Source of the DNA: Balanoglossus misakiensis
Lineage: Eukaryota; Hemichordata
Direction: 5' to 3'
Assembly (NCBI GenBank): GCA_040954595.2
Contig: CM082578.2
Span: 3,720,001-3,784,000 of the forward strand
DNA length: 64,000 bases
The notes beneath the pieces are model-generated. The model did not search any database and was not told the DNA's origin. It was given only the letters and a program-made list of their open reading frames with translations. Position 1 is the first letter of the stretch. Each line of letters begins with the position of its first letter. Positions 12,026 through 24,619 of the stretch are shown here, piece by piece. The position numbers and the translations under genes are program-made.

Positions 12026-14100
12026 AATTAAAGCTGCAAGCAGCATTGTCCGGGCCCAAGCTTTATTATCTGATCTGATTATTAGATATGCACATAATTA
12101 ATGAGTAGAAACATAATGCTGTGTTTTAGCAAATGAAATATCAAGGTTATATCTATGTTTGGTGCTGATATAGTGTTAAGTAGGTCAAAGGTCATCCAGA
12201 GGTCAGCCACAATTTGGGCAGAAAATTTTGACCCATAGTGGTCCATGTCCATCAAAAACCAGACCTCTAGCCCTTTTGGTTAGCCCGGAATTAGGTATGC
12301 ACATAAATAATGCGTAAAGCAGGTGTCACAGGTGAGCCAAAACTTTGGCTTTTCATTATGGCCCCATACCTCCAAATGCCCAGACTGTACCTGCTTTGGA
12401 TGTCGAGATATGCAAAAATAGGTCAAAGGTCATCTGAGGTCACCCAAAATTTGGGCAGAAAATTTTGACCCAAAGTAGTCCATGTCCAACAAAAACCAGA
12501 CCTCTAGCCCTTTTGGTTAGCCCGGAATTAGGTATGCACATAAATAATGAGTTAAGCAGGTGTCACAGGTGACCCAAAACTTTGGCTTTTCATTATGGCC
12601 CCATACCTCCAAACGCCAAGGCTGTATCTGCTGTGGATGTCGAGATATGCAAAAGTAGGTCAAAGGTCACCCGAGGTCATCCAACATTTGGGCAAAATAT
12701 TTTGACCCCATACTGATCCATGTCCAGAAAAAAACAAACCTCTAGGTCATTTGGTTCATCTGTAATTAGGTATGCGCATATTTAATGAGGTCAGCAGAGG
12801 TCAAAGGGGTCATGAAAAGTAGCAAAAATTTTTGATCACATACAAAACCACATACATCAAAAACCAAACTTATAGCCCTATTGGTTAGCCTGGAATTAGA
12901 TATGCAGAAAAATGATGCGTCAAAAGTAGGTCAAAGGTCATTGCCAAAATTACCAAAATATTTATAGCTTATTCTTGTCATATGATGATTCATATCCATA
13001 AAAAGAATTTCTGTGCTATCAATTTTTAGGCTAGAAACAGAATTTTTACTTTTTAATCGTTGTTCACAAAATCCAATATGGCCGCCAAAATCTTCGACCA
13101 ATCACAATGATCTTCGCAAACTTGATAGACATCTGTTTAATGACCACACACACCAAATCTTGTGACTCGGTTATCGCCGGTTCTTGAGAAGAAGATTTTT
13201 GAAATTTTACTAGGTTTTTTCGAAAATCCAATATGGCCGCCATAATCTTCGACCAATCACAATGATCTTCGCAAACTTGATAGACCTCAGTTTGGTGACC
13301 ACATACCCCAAACCGCGTGACTCGGTTATCGCCGGTTCTGGAGAAGAAGATTTTTGAAATTTTGACCAGATTTCAGAAAAACAACTGTAGCAAAAAAACT
13401 GCAACATTGACAGCAAAATATCCAATTACAAAAATGATGGGTAGAAGGTAGACTACCTGCACACCAAGTTTGAAGTCGATCTGACTTGTAGTTTCTGAGA
13501 TCTGAGATTTGCATTTTTTCAGAAAATCTAATATGGCCGCCAGGTCACGTGACTAATTAAAAATTCAAGGGTTCAATGCACATCTACTCATTGACCTTGA
13601 CCACTGTAGCAAGTTTCAGAAGTGTACCTGCAGTGGTGTCTGAGATCTAGAGCGACAAAGAATTGACACAAGAATAAAGAAAGAAGAAAGAAAGAAAGAA
13701 AAACCCCAACGAAACCAATAGGGCCCAAGCGCTGGCTTGCGCTTGGGCCCTAAAAACCCCAACGAAACCAATAGGGCCCAAGCGCTGGTATGCGCTTGGG
13801 CCCTAAAAACCCCAACGAAACCAATAGGGCCCAAGCGCTGGTATGCGCTTGGGCCCTAAAAAACCCCAACGAAACCAATAGGGCCCAAGCGCTGGTATGC
13901 GCTTGGGCCCTAAAAAACCCCAACGAAACCAATAGGGCCCAAGCGCTGGCTTGCGCTTGGGCCCTAATAAAGAAAAATTCCAACAATACCAATGGGGGCA
14001 CAAGCCGCCTGAGGGCGCTTGTGCCCCCAAAAATTCCAACAATAACAATGGGGGCAAAAGCCGCCTGAGGGCGCTTGTGCCCCCAAAAATTCCAACAATA
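12026..14100 (+). repeat. Array unit with two A blocks and the largest hairpin tail
   Basis: 2,075 bp: a basic body, one extra A block (landmarks near 12354 and 12592) and a hairpin cluster from 13702 to 14096. Confidence 0.9.
13702..14096. repeat. Cluster of seven hairpin modules of two stem types
   Basis: Five modules have stem GGGCCCAAGCGC/GCGCTTGGGCCC. Two further modules use GGGGGCACAAGC/GCTTGTGCCCCC around a GCC-TGA-GGGC centre and the linker ATTCCAACAATAACAATG. In the last one the left arm reads GGGGGCAAAAGC, leaving one unpaired position. Confidence 0.95.
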
Positions 14101-15532
14101 ATTAAAGCTGCAAGCAGCATTGTCCGGGCCCAAGCTCTATTATCTGATCTGATTATTAGATATGCACATAATTAATGAGTAGAAACATAATGCTGTGTTT
14201 TATCCCATGAAATATCAAGGTTATATCTATGTTTGGTGTTGATATAGTGTTAAGCAGGTCAAACGTCACCCAGAGGTCACCCACAATTTGGGCAGAAAAT
14301 TTTGACCCATAGTGGTCCATGTCCAACAAAAACCAAAACTCTAGCTCTATTGGTTTGCCTGTAATTAGGTATGTGCATATTTAATGAGGTCAGCAGGTGT
14401 CACTGGTGACCCAAAAATTTGGCTTTTCATTATGGCCCCATACCTCAAAACGCCAAGGCTGTATCTGCTTTGGATACCGAGAAATGCGAAAGTAGGTCAA
14501 AGGTCACCTGAGGTCACCCAAAATTTGGGCAAATTATTTTGACCCCATACTGATCAATGTCCAAAAAAGACCAAACCTCTAGGTCTATTGGTTCATCTGT
14601 AATTAGGTATGCGCATATTTAATGAGGTCAGCAGAGGTCAAAGGGGTCATGAAAAGTAGCAAAATTTTTTGATCACATACAAATCCACATACATCAAAAA
14701 CCAAACTTATAGCCCTATTGGTTAGCCTGGAATTAAATATGCAGAAAATTGATGCGTCAAAAGTAGGTCAAAGGTCATTGCCAAAATTACCAAAATATTT
14801 ATAGCTTATTCTTGTTATATGATGATTCATATCCATTAAAAGAATTTCTGTGCTATAAATTTTTAGGCTAGAAAGGGAATTTTTACTTTTTAATCGTTTT
14901 TCACAAAATCCAATATGGCCGCCATAATCTTCGACCAATCACATTCCTCTTTGTAAACTTGATAGACATCTGTTGAATGACCACACACACAAAATCTTGT
15001 GATTCAGTTATCGACGGTTCTCGAGAAGAAGATTTTTGAAATTTTACTAAGGTTTTTCGAAAATCCAATATGGCCGCCATAATCTTCGACCAATCACAAT
15101 GATCTTCGCAAACTTGATAGACATCAGTTAGGTGACCACATACCCCAAACCCCGTGTCTCGGTTATCACCGGTTCTGGAGAAGAAGATTTTTGAAATTTA
15201 AGCCAGATTTCAGAAAAAAAATTGTAGCAAAAAAACTGCAACATTGACAGCATAATTTCCAATTACAAAAATGTTTGACAGAAGGTGGTCTACCTGCACG
15301 CCAAATTTGAAGTCAATCTGACTTGTAGTTTCTGAGATCTGAGATTTGCATTTTTTCAGAAAATCCAAGATGGCCGCCAGGTCATGTGACTAATTAAAAA
15401 TTCATGGGGTCAATGCACGACTACTCATTGACCTTGACCACTGTAGCAAGTTTGAGAACTGTACCTGCAGTGGTGTCTGAGATCTAGAGCGACAAAGAAA
15501 TGACACAAGAATAAAGAAAGAAAGAAAGAAAG
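14101..15532 (+). repeat. Array unit, basic length
   Basis: 1,432 bp, first head type, starting directly after the last hairpin module; one A block. Confidence 0.9.
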
Positions 15533-16941
15533 AATTAAAGCTGCAAGCAGCATTGTCGGGCCCAAGCGCTGATCTCGAATTATATATGCACAGTATGAAT
15601 GAGAAGAAACAGAATTTTCTATCTGGTGTATTATCTCATGACATAACAAGGACGTGTGTATTTTTGCTGCTGAAATAGGGTGAAGTAGGTCAAAGGTCAC
15701 CTGAGGTCACCCAACATTTGGGCAAAATTTCTTGACCCATACTGGTCCATGTCCAACAAAAACCAAAACTCTAGCTCTATTTGTTCGCCTGTAATTAGGT
15801 ATGTGCATGTTTAATGAGGTCAGCAGGTGTCACAGGTGACCCAAAAATGTGGCTTTACATTTTGGTCCCATCCTGCAAAATGCCATGGCTGTATCTGCTC
15901 TGGATGCTGAGATATGCGAAAGTAGGTCAAAGGTCACCCAAAATTTGGGCAACAAATTTTGACCCCATATTGGTCCATGTCCAACAAAAACCAAACCTCT
16001 AGCTCTATTGGTTCGCCTGTAATTAGCTATGCACATAAATAATGAGGTCAGCAGAGGTCAGAGGGGTCATGAAAAGTAGCAAAATATTTTGATCACACAC
16101 AAATCCACATGCATCAAAAACCAAATGTCTAGCCCTATAGGTTAGCCTGGAAATAGATATGCAGAAATAATAATGTGTGAAAAGTAGGTCAAAGGTCATG
16201 TGAAAAATCGACAAAAATTTGTAACATATTTTAGTCACATGACGATTGATATCCATAAAAAGAATTTCTATGCTATCAATTTTTAGACTAGAAAAAGAAA
16301 TTTCAATTTTTCACTGCTTTTTACAAAATCCAATATGGCCGCCATATTTTTCGACCAATCACAATGCTCTTTGCAAACTTGATAGACATCAGTGTAGTGA
16401 CCATACTCCCCGAATCTTGCGACTCAGTTATTGCCCGTTCTGGAGAAAAAGATTTTTGCAGTTTTACTATGGTTTTTCGAAAATCCAATATGGCCGCCAT
16501 AATCTTCGACCAATCACAATGCTTCTTATCAAACTTGATAAACATCAGTTAGGTGACCACATACCCCAAATCCCGTGACTCGGTTATCGCCGGTTCTTGA
16601 GAAGAAGATTTTTGAAGTTTTAGTTAGATTTTTTGGAAATCCAATATGGCGGCCAAAGTCACGTGACCGCTCGAGATTTTATTATCAAACTTTGTAGGGC
16701 AGAGGCCATGTGTACTATGTACCAAATTTGAACTTGATTTGCCTTGTAGTTTTTGAGAAGAAGCCATTTACATTTTTTCAGAAAATCCAATATGGCCGCC
16801 AGGTCACGTGACTAATTAAGTATTCACAAGTCACTGCACATCTACTCATTGACCTTGACCACTGTAGCAAGTTTGAGCAGTGTACCTGCAGTAGTTTCAG
16901 AGATTTAGTTGGCCGAAGAAATGACACAAGAATAAAGAAAG
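15533..16941 (+). repeat. Array unit, second head type, divergent B block
   Basis: The third B block (16605-16790) differs from all others: it reads AATATGGCGGCCAAAGTCACGTGACC and lacks the CAGCAAAATATCCAATTACA stretch. It may be an older version of the family. Confidence 0.85.
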
Positions 16942-18361
16942 AATTAAAGCTGCAAGCAGCATTGTCCGGGCCCAAGCTCTATTATCTGATCTGATTATTA
17001 AATATGCACATAATTAATGAGTAGAAACATAATGCTGTGTTTTATCCCATGAAATATCATGGTTATATCTATGTTTAGTGCTGATAAAGTGTTAAGTAGG
17101 TCAAAGGTCACCCAGAGGTCACCCATAATTTGGGCAGAAAATTTTGACCCATAGTGGTCCATGTCCAACAAAAACCAGACCTATAGCACTTTTGGTTAGC
17201 CCGGAATTAAGTATGCACATAAATAATGAGTTAAGCAGGTGTCACAGGTGACCCACAACTTTGGCTTTTCATTATGGCCCCATACCTCCAAACGCCAAGG
17301 CTGTATCTGCTGTGGATGCTGATATTTGCAAAAGTAGGTCAAAGGTCACCAGAGGTCACCCAACATTTGGGTAAAAATTTTTGACCCCATACTAGTCCTG
17401 TCCAACAAAAACAAAACCTCTAGGTCTATTGGTTCGCCTGTAATTAGCTATGCACATAATTAATGAGGTCAGCAGGGGTCAAAGGGGTCGTGAAAAGTAG
17501 CAAAAAATTTTGATCACACACTTATCCACATACATCAAAAACCAAACTTATAGCCCTATTGGTTAGCCTGGAATTAGATATGCAGAAAAATGATGCGTCA
17601 AAAGTAGGTCAAAGGTCATTGCCAAAATTACCAAAATATTTATAGCATATTGTAGTCATATGATGATCCATATCCATAAAAAGAATTTCTGTGCTATCAA
17701 TTTTTAGGCTAGAAAGGGAATTTTTACTTTTTAATCGTTTTTCACAAAATCCAATATGGCCGCCATAATCTTCGACCAATCACATTCACCTTCGCAAACT
17801 TGATAGACATCTGGTGAATGACCACACACACAAAATCTTGTGACTCGGTTATCACCGGTTCTCGAGAAGAAGATTTTTGAAATTTTACTAGGGTTTTTCG
17901 AAAATCCAATATGGCCGCCATAATCTTCGACCAATCACAATGATCTTCGCAAACTTGATAGACATTAGTTAGGTGACCACATACCCCAAACCTCGTGTCT
18001 CGGTTATCACCGGTTCTAGAGAAGAAGATTTTTGAAATTTAAGCCAGATTTCAGAAAAAAAATTGTAGCAAAAAAACTGCAACATTGACAGCATAATTTC
18101 CAATTACAAAAATGTTTGACAGAAGGTAGTCTACCTGCACGCCAAATTTGAAGTCGATCTGACTTGTAGATTCTGAGATCTGAGATTTGCATTTTTTCAG
18201 AAAATCCAAGATGGCCGCCAGGTCATGTGACTAATTAAAAATTCATGGGTTCAATGCACGACTACTCATTGACCTTGACCACTGTAGCAAGTTTGAGAAC
18301 TGTACCTGCAGTGGTGTCTGAGATCTAGAGCGACAAAGAAATGACAGAAGAATAAAGAAAG
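16942..18361 (+). repeat. Array unit, basic length
   Basis: 1,420 bp, first head type, one A block, short tail AGAATAAAGAAAGA. Confidence 0.9.
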
Positions 18362-19787
18362 ATTAAAGCTGCAAGCAGCATTGTCCGGGCCCAAGCTCTA
18401 TTATCTGATCTGATTATTAGATATGGACATAAGTAATGAGTAGAAACATAATGCTGTGTTTTATCCCATGAAATATCAAGGTTATATCTATGTTTGGTGC
18501 TGATATAGTGTTAAGTAGGTCAGAGGTCACCCAGAGGTCACCCACAGTTTGGGCAGAAAATTTTGACCCATAGTGGTCCATGTCCGACAAAAACCAGACC
18601 TCTAGCCCTTTTGGTTAGCCCGGAATTAGGTATGCACATAAATAATGAGTTAAGCAGGTGTCACAGGTGACCCAAAACTTTGGCTTTTCATTATGGCCCC
18701 ATACCTCCAAACACCAAGGCTGTATCTGCTGTGGATGTCGAGATATGCAAAAGTAGGTCAAAGGTCACCCGAGGTCACCCAACATTTGGGAAAATTTTTT
18801 GACCCAATACTGGTCCATGTCCAACAGAAACCAAGCCTCTAGGTCTATTGGTTCATCTGTAATTAGGTATGCACATATTTAATGAGGTCAGCAGAGGTCA
18901 AAGGGGTCATGAAAAGTACCAAAATTTTTTGATCACATACAAATCCACATACATCAAAAACCAAACTTATAGCCCTATTGGTTAGCCTGGAATTAGATAT
19001 GCAGAAAATTGATGCGTCAAAAGTAGGTCAAAGGTCATTGCCAAAATTACCAAAATATTTATAGCTTATTCTTGTTATATGATGATTCATATCCATAAAA
19101 AAAATTTCTGTGCTATTGATTTTTAGGCTAGAAAGGGAATTTTTACTTTTTAATCGTTTTTCACAAAATCCAATATGGCCGCCATAATCTTCGACCAATC
19201 ACATTCCTCTTCGCAAACTTGATAGACATCTGTTGAATGACCACACACACAAAATCTTGTGACTCGGTTATCGCCGGTTCTCGAGAAGAAGATTTTTGAA
19301 ATTTTACTAGGGTTTTTCGAAAATCCAATATGGCCGCCATAATCTTCGACCAATCACAATGATCTTCGCAAACTTGATAGACATCAGTTAGGTGACCACA
19401 TACCCCAAACCCCATGTCTCGGTTATCACCGGTTCTGGAGAAGAAGATTTTTGAAATTTAAGCCAGATTTCAGAAAAAAAATTGTAGCAAAAAAACTGCA
19501 ACATTGACAGCATAATTTCCATTACAAAAATATTTGACAGAAGGTAGTCTACCTGCACGCCAAATTTGAAGTCGATCTGACTTGTAGTTTCTGAGATCTG
19601 AGATTTGCATTTTTTCAGAAAATCCAAGATGGCCGCCAGGTCATGTGACTAATTAAAAATTCATGGGTTCAATGCACGACTACTCATTGACCTTGACCAC
19701 TGTAGCAAGTTTGAGAACTGTACCTGCAGTGGTGTCTGAGATCTAGAGCGACAAAGAAATGACAGAAGAATAAAGAAAGAAAGAAAG
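18362..19787 (+). repeat. Array unit, basic length
   Basis: 1,426 bp, first head type, one A block. Confidence 0.9.
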
Positions 19788-21548
19788 AATTAAAGCTGCA
19801 AGCAGCATTGTCCGGGCCCAAGCTCTATTATCTGATCTGATTATTAGATATGCACATAATTAATGAGTAGAAACAAAATGCTGTGTTTTATCCCATGAAA
19901 TATCAAGGTTATATCTATGTTTAGTGCTGATATAGTGTTAAGTAGGTCAAAGGTCACCCAGAGGTCACCCACAATTTGGGCAGAAAATTTTGACCCATAG
20001 TGGTCCATGTCCAACAAAAACCAGACCTCTAGCCCTTTTGGTTAGCCCGGAATTAGGTATGCACATAAATAATGAGTTAAGCAGGTGTCACAGGTGACCC
20101 AAAACTTTGGCTTTTCATTATGGCCCCATACCTCCAAACGCCAAGGCTGTATCTGGTGTGGATGTCGAGATATGCAAAAGTAGGTCAAAGGTCACCCGAG
20201 GTCACCCAACATTTGGGCAAAATATTTTGACCCCATACTGGTCCATGTATAACAAAAACAAAACCTCTAGGTCTATTGGTTCATCATTAATTAGGTATGC
20301 GCATATTTAATGAGGTCAGCAGAGGTCAAAGGGGTCATGAAAAGTAGCAAAATTTTTTGATCACATACAAATCCACATACATCAAAAACCAAACTTATAG
20401 CCCTATTGGTTAGCCTGGAATTAGATATGCAGAAAAATGATTTGTCAAAAGTAGGTCAAAGGTCATTGCCAAAATTTCCAAAATATTTATAGCTTATTCT
20501 TGTCAAATGATGATTCATATCCATAAAAAGAATTTCTGTGCTATCAATTTTTAGGCTAGAAAAGGAATTTTTACTTTTTAATCGTTTTTCACAAAATCCA
20601 ATATGGCCGCCATAATCTTTGACCAATCACATTCCCCTTCGCAAACTTGATAGACATCTGTTTAATGACCACACACACCAAATCATGTGACTCGGTTATC
20701 GCCGGTTCTTGAGAAGAAGATTTTTGAAATTTTACTAGGGTTTTTCGAAAAATCCAATATGGCCGCCAATATGTTCGACCAATCACAATGATCTTCGCAA
20801 ACTTGATAGACATCAGTTAGGTGACCACATACACCAAACCCTGTGTCTCGGTTATCACTGGTTCTGGAGAAGAAGATTTTTGAAATTTAAGCCAGATTTC
20901 AGAAAAAAAATTGTAGCAAAAAACTGCAACTTTGTCAGCATAATTTCCAATTACAAAAATAATGGACAGAGGGTAGTCTACCAGCATGCCAAATTTGAAG
21001 TCAATCTGACTTGTAGTTTCTGAGATCTGAGATTTGCATTTTTTCAGAAAATCCAAGATGGCCGCCAGGTCACGTGACTAATTTAAAATTCAAGGGTTCA
21101 ATGCACGACTACTCATTGACCTTGACCACTGTAGCAAGTTTCAGAAGTGTACCTGCAGCGGTGTCTGAGATCTCGTGGGTCAAAGAATTGACACAAGAAT
21201 AAAGAAAGAAAGAAAGAAAGTAAAATTCCAACGAAACCAATACGGGCCCAAGCCTGGCTTGGCTTGGGCCCGTAAAAACCCCAACGAAACCAATAGGGCC
21301 CAAGCGCTGGTATGCGCTTGGGCCCTAAAGAAAGAAAGACAGAAAAACCCCAACGAAACCAATAGGGCCCAAGCGCTGGTATGCGCTTGGGCCCTAAAAA
21401 TTCCAACGAAACCAATAGGGCCCAAGCGCTTGTGCGCGCTTGGGCCCTAAAAACCCCAACGAAACCAATAGGGCCCAAGCGCTGGTATGCGCTTGGGCCC
21501 TAACAATGGGGGCACAAGCCGCCTGAGGGCGCTTGTGCCCCCAAAAAT
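19788..21548 (+). repeat. Last array unit, with hairpin tail
   Basis: The basic body is followed by the hairpin cluster at 21219-21545. The array ends here, next to an inverted-repeat element. Confidence 0.9.
21219..21545. repeat. Terminal cluster of six hairpin modules
   Basis: Five GGGCCCAAGC-type modules and one partial GGGGGCACAAGC-type module. The first has ACGGGCCCAAGCC paired with GGCTTGGGCCCGT, an extra C in one arm matched by an extra G in the other. Another has loop TTGTGC. A GAAAGAAAGACAG stretch separates modules two and three. Confidence 0.95.
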
Positions 21549-21549
21549 G

Positions 21550-22024
21550 TTCACCAGTGCTTTTGTGAAATATTTAATTTTGATTCTGGCGTCTACGCTA
21601 TTTTGAGGATTTCGCCTGAAAGATGGCGACCTAGATAGAGCATGTAGATCGAAGGTGTTCATCGAGAGCCAAGGTTTCTCAGTAACGGTGATCACCTGAC
21701 TTGTCTAGATCACAGCGACACGCACCCCCAAAAGACATACATGTACATGTACTAGTATACTGTTAGACAGTTACAAGTAAACAACGCCGTTGAAATATGA
21801 TGCGGACGCCCGGGAGGTATACAGGCACTTGAAATGGATGCCGCCCGCCCATGTCCTCGCCCCTCGCTGCTCCTAGCAGACCCCCCCCCCCATTCGCTCT
21901 CCCCTGTGACAGCACAAGTCCACGAGCACGTGTGCCCTCGCTATGCTATCCTAGCAGGCGAAATCCTCAAAAATAGCGTAGACGCCAGAATCAAAATTAA
22001 ATATTTCACAAAAGCACTGGTGAA
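21550..22024. mobile_element. Inverted-repeat element, 475 bp
   Basis: Arms 21550-21618 and 21956-22024 are inverted copies (TTCACCAGTGCTTTTGTGAA against TTCACAAAAGCACTGGTGAA) with a one-base length difference. The middle is unrelated, GC-rich and holds no supported gene. AAAAAT occurs just outside both ends, but poly-A context makes it weak as a target duplication. Confidence 0.75.
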
Positions 22025-22269
22025 AAAAATTTTCTTGTTGACCTGGTAGCAAGTTTGACTCGTGCTTTCTTGTTTTGAATTGACGGGATATCCCCAAACA
22101 GCGTATTTGACCCCAAAATTTACATTTGAAAAGAAAAGGTCGTGATTTTCTTAACAAAAGGCGGGGAAATGGGTGAGTGGCGCGGCTTTCCGGGCGCGTC
22201 ATTGGTCAGATCGCGTTCTACATATTAATGATATGTTAATTTTTATGCTAATAAGCAACTCCTAATGTA
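22025..22269. other. Intergenic sequence, nothing recognised
   Basis: No frame, repeat or splice-like signal worth calling was seen here. Confidence 0.5.
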
Positions 22270-22545
22270 GGTCACGACTGAATAATTTAGCACCTAATCA
22301 TTCAGAACCAAATTTTTCACCTACTAATAATGCGGCACCTAATAATAACGCTGCTAAAATAATTCAGCACCAAATTTTTCACCTACTAATAATGCGGCAC
22401 CTAATAATAACGCTGCTAAAATAATTCAGCATCAAATATTTTACCTACTAAAAATTCGGCACCTAATTATAAAGCTTTGAAAAATTCAGCGCAAAATCGT
22501 TTACCTGCTTATAATTGAGCACATAATTGCTAATAATCAGCACAT
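22270..22545. repeat. ~61-bp tandem repeat
   Basis: About three and a half copies of a unit with CACCTACTAATAATGCGGCA and CTGCTAAAATAATTCAGCAC. The first two full copies are near-identical; later ones decay. Confidence 0.85.
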
Positions 22546-22700
22546 ATCTATGCAAATATAAAATGTTTAGCAAATAATGATAAAAATAGTCAATAATACT
22601 AAATAGCAAAAAGCTTTAATCGAATTATTTAATTTTGGCGGGGATCTCACCCCATATATTTCATGTATGATTGTAATAAGAATAACGCTTTGATCTCCAG

Positions 22701-22964
22701 ATTGCAAGAGCGCTTACGGGGGGGAGTGAATCACGCTACAGCTTACACATTTTGTGAGCGATTAGGTCTTCGCCTTGTTAAAGATGACAGCGAAAGAAAA
22801 CACACAGCTATAACAAAGATTTTAAGAGAACGAGGATTAGGCTTGTGGTTCTGGATAGATGGAAGGGTAACTGACAAAGGAACCGTAGTCACGACAAGAG
22901 ACGGGGAAATTTTAACATACAAGCCAAGTATTGACCGTAGAATTGGAGAGTGCGTCGCACTAAA
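22701..22964 (+). CDS. Orphan exon of a C-type-lectin-like domain
   Basis: A putative acceptor TGATCTCCAG precedes and a donor GTGAGT follows an open frame of about 87 codons. The frame contains AYTFCERLGLRLV, LWFWIDGRVTDKGTV and IGECVALK, the same pattern as the exon at 32278-32548 ([36 protein letters not shown]). These match the central part of a C-type-lectin-like domain: conserved Cys, WID core, late Cys. Its donor phase (2) equals that of the paralogous exon, but no partner exon with the last Cys was found between here and 32 kb. It is either an exon of a gene whose other parts lie outside recognition, or a relic of a tandem duplication. Confidence 0.6.
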
Positions 22965-23581
22965 GTGAGTTGAGCCTTTTGACAATATAATTAAGTATGA
23001 AAAATAATGTTTTTTTGTGGTCATTTTAATATAGCTTAACATAAATCAATCACAGGGAATCGTGTGCAGAGGCAAAAGATCTTTGTGAAATTTATCAGAA
23101 TCGATTGACATTTGAATGATTTCCAGATGTTACAATTGGCAATGTCTACAGTATACAGAAGAACATTATTGGCAATTGCACAGCCATATACCTCGATTTT
23201 ATGAGAAATTTCAAATTGCAACTTTGAGATAGGTCCAGTTTCATCTCATCGTTACCTTTGAACACCAAACTTTCTCTGCAAAACGTGGTACAACATTTTA
23301 CCTCATTTGTCTATTTTTTCAAAATTTTTGATCAGGTTCACCTAATTCTCAAAATTATCCGTGGGTCTTAATCAAATTATTGGGAAAATGTAGAAAACGT
23401 TTCTATATATATAGTTTGAGAAATGTACGGGTTGACTGGCGTTAAGGGGTGAAACTTATGTATACTTTCATAACTTTTCAATTCACAGAAAACGTGGTTG
23501 GCAATATCTTAAATGTTGGTACGAAATGTTATTTTTATGTGAAAATGAAAGTAAGTTATACTTGAATGAAGTTGGTTTCAT
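22965..23581. other. Intron-like or intergenic sequence
   Basis: AT-rich, with no further C-type-lectin exon recognised and no repeat family evident. Confidence 0.5.
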
Positions 23582-24120
23582 GTTTTTATTCAATCTGATT
23601 AAAATCAGATGTAGGGAACGGCGACGTGGTTTTTTTATGCTGTCGCCTCACACTACATCTGACCAACTCTCAATGGAGATCCCGCTGAACTCTCGCGTTC
23701 CGACCCGGCCAATCAGATTGCGTGTTATGCCGACTAAAGAATTGCACTGGGAGATGGGAGAAATGTTGTTGTTGACTTCGAGTATCGCACAGAATACGAA
23801 AGATTGGCTTTCTCTTGTGAACAATTACATGTAATCCCATGGTATCTTTCTTTGTTTGGCGTCATCGAATGAGAGTGGTTTTCGCAGAGCGGTGAAACGT
23901 CGAGCTGTAGCCATATACAAATGATGAACTGTCGTTGATCATTTATAAACTCTCCTAACAAGTCATGTTCGCCCTCGTAGTCATGCTGCCAGTCGGGAAA
24001 ATGACGTACTTCATGTAAAAGTTTATAAAAATTAAACCAAATTTCACTGCCATGTATCCCAAAACAATTTATGTGACAGATTTTTAAAAAGAACGCTAAC
24101 GGCTAAAGAATGTCAAGTCA

Positions 24121-24363
24121 TAGCTCCGCGTTCAGGTCTGTGTGTTCCCGACGCACCACAGCCCTGCATAAGGCCCCATAGACAAAACTGGTGCGTCTGC
24201 AGTCCGGACCCGGACGCCCGACCGCAGCTTTTTCTGTCGAAATTCGATTTTATCGAAGCAAAATCCTTTCCCTGTCTACTTCAACCGACCCCAAATATGA
24301 TGCGATTAACTTCTTCTAACGTCCGTGTAACGCCGGGAACACACAGACCTGCACGCAGAGCTA
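24121..24363. mobile_element. 243-bp inverted-repeat element with 9-bp target duplication
   Basis: The left end reads TAGCTCCGCGTTCAGGTCTG and continues TGTGTTCCCG; the right end is its inverted copy with two or three mismatches. GTCAAGTCA flanks both sides (24112-24120 and 24364-24372). It has no coding capacity. Confidence 0.8.
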
Positions 24364-24619
24364 GTCAAGTCAGTGCACTCTCGTGTACATGTATACAATA
24401 ACAAACGATCGTGGCGACAGAATCTCTCCCTGGGACGGCCTTACACAAATGTAATCGATTCTCTAACAATTTTACTGCGACTTGTTGCCACGTCTTATAC
24501 ATTTCGTTGACCAGTGGAATATAGAGGTTCAGTCGTCACGCTGAACTGGCTCGAAACCATTCCCCACGCTGATTCGACTCTCGCGCCCGGGATATATGTC
24601 TGTGGTAGCTCCATGGTAA
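24364..24619. other. Inner sequence of the 23.6-29.0 kb element
   Basis: No gene seen between the small element and the left LTR. Confidence 0.5.

Larger units (their letters stand above)
1..21548 (+). repeat. Head-to-tail array of ~1.42-kb hairpin-tailed repeat units
   Basis: The whole stretch is built from units that begin with AATTAAAGCTGCAAGCAGC and end in a GAAA-rich tail, sometimes followed by hairpin modules. Unit starts are at 674, 2802, 4416, 5833, 7273, 8701, 10593, 12026, 14101, 15533, 16942, 18362 and 19788. Each unit holds a head of ~80 bp, one to four ~236-bp A blocks carrying AGGTCAAAGGTCA, a transition block, four related B blocks starting at AATCCAATATGGCCGCC, and the A-rich tail. 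No gene is supported; the many 60-90-codon frames repeat at the same place in each unit. The A-rich tail before each new head recalls retroposon tails, but the family is not one I can name. Confidence 0.95.

Noticed and set aside
13750-14133. Open frames with a repeated peptide (AQAHTSAWALLVSLGF) on the minus strand, and its plus-strand partner
   Set aside because: The hairpin modules are 53-54 bp, near a multiple of three, so any frame without a stop in one module stays open. It reflects the DNA repeat, not a protein.
1227-20310. Recurrent 61-79-codon frames through the array (for example starting MAFHYGPIPPNAK)
   Set aside because: They sit at the same place in each repeat unit, vary by frameshift, match no family and are explained by the repeat.
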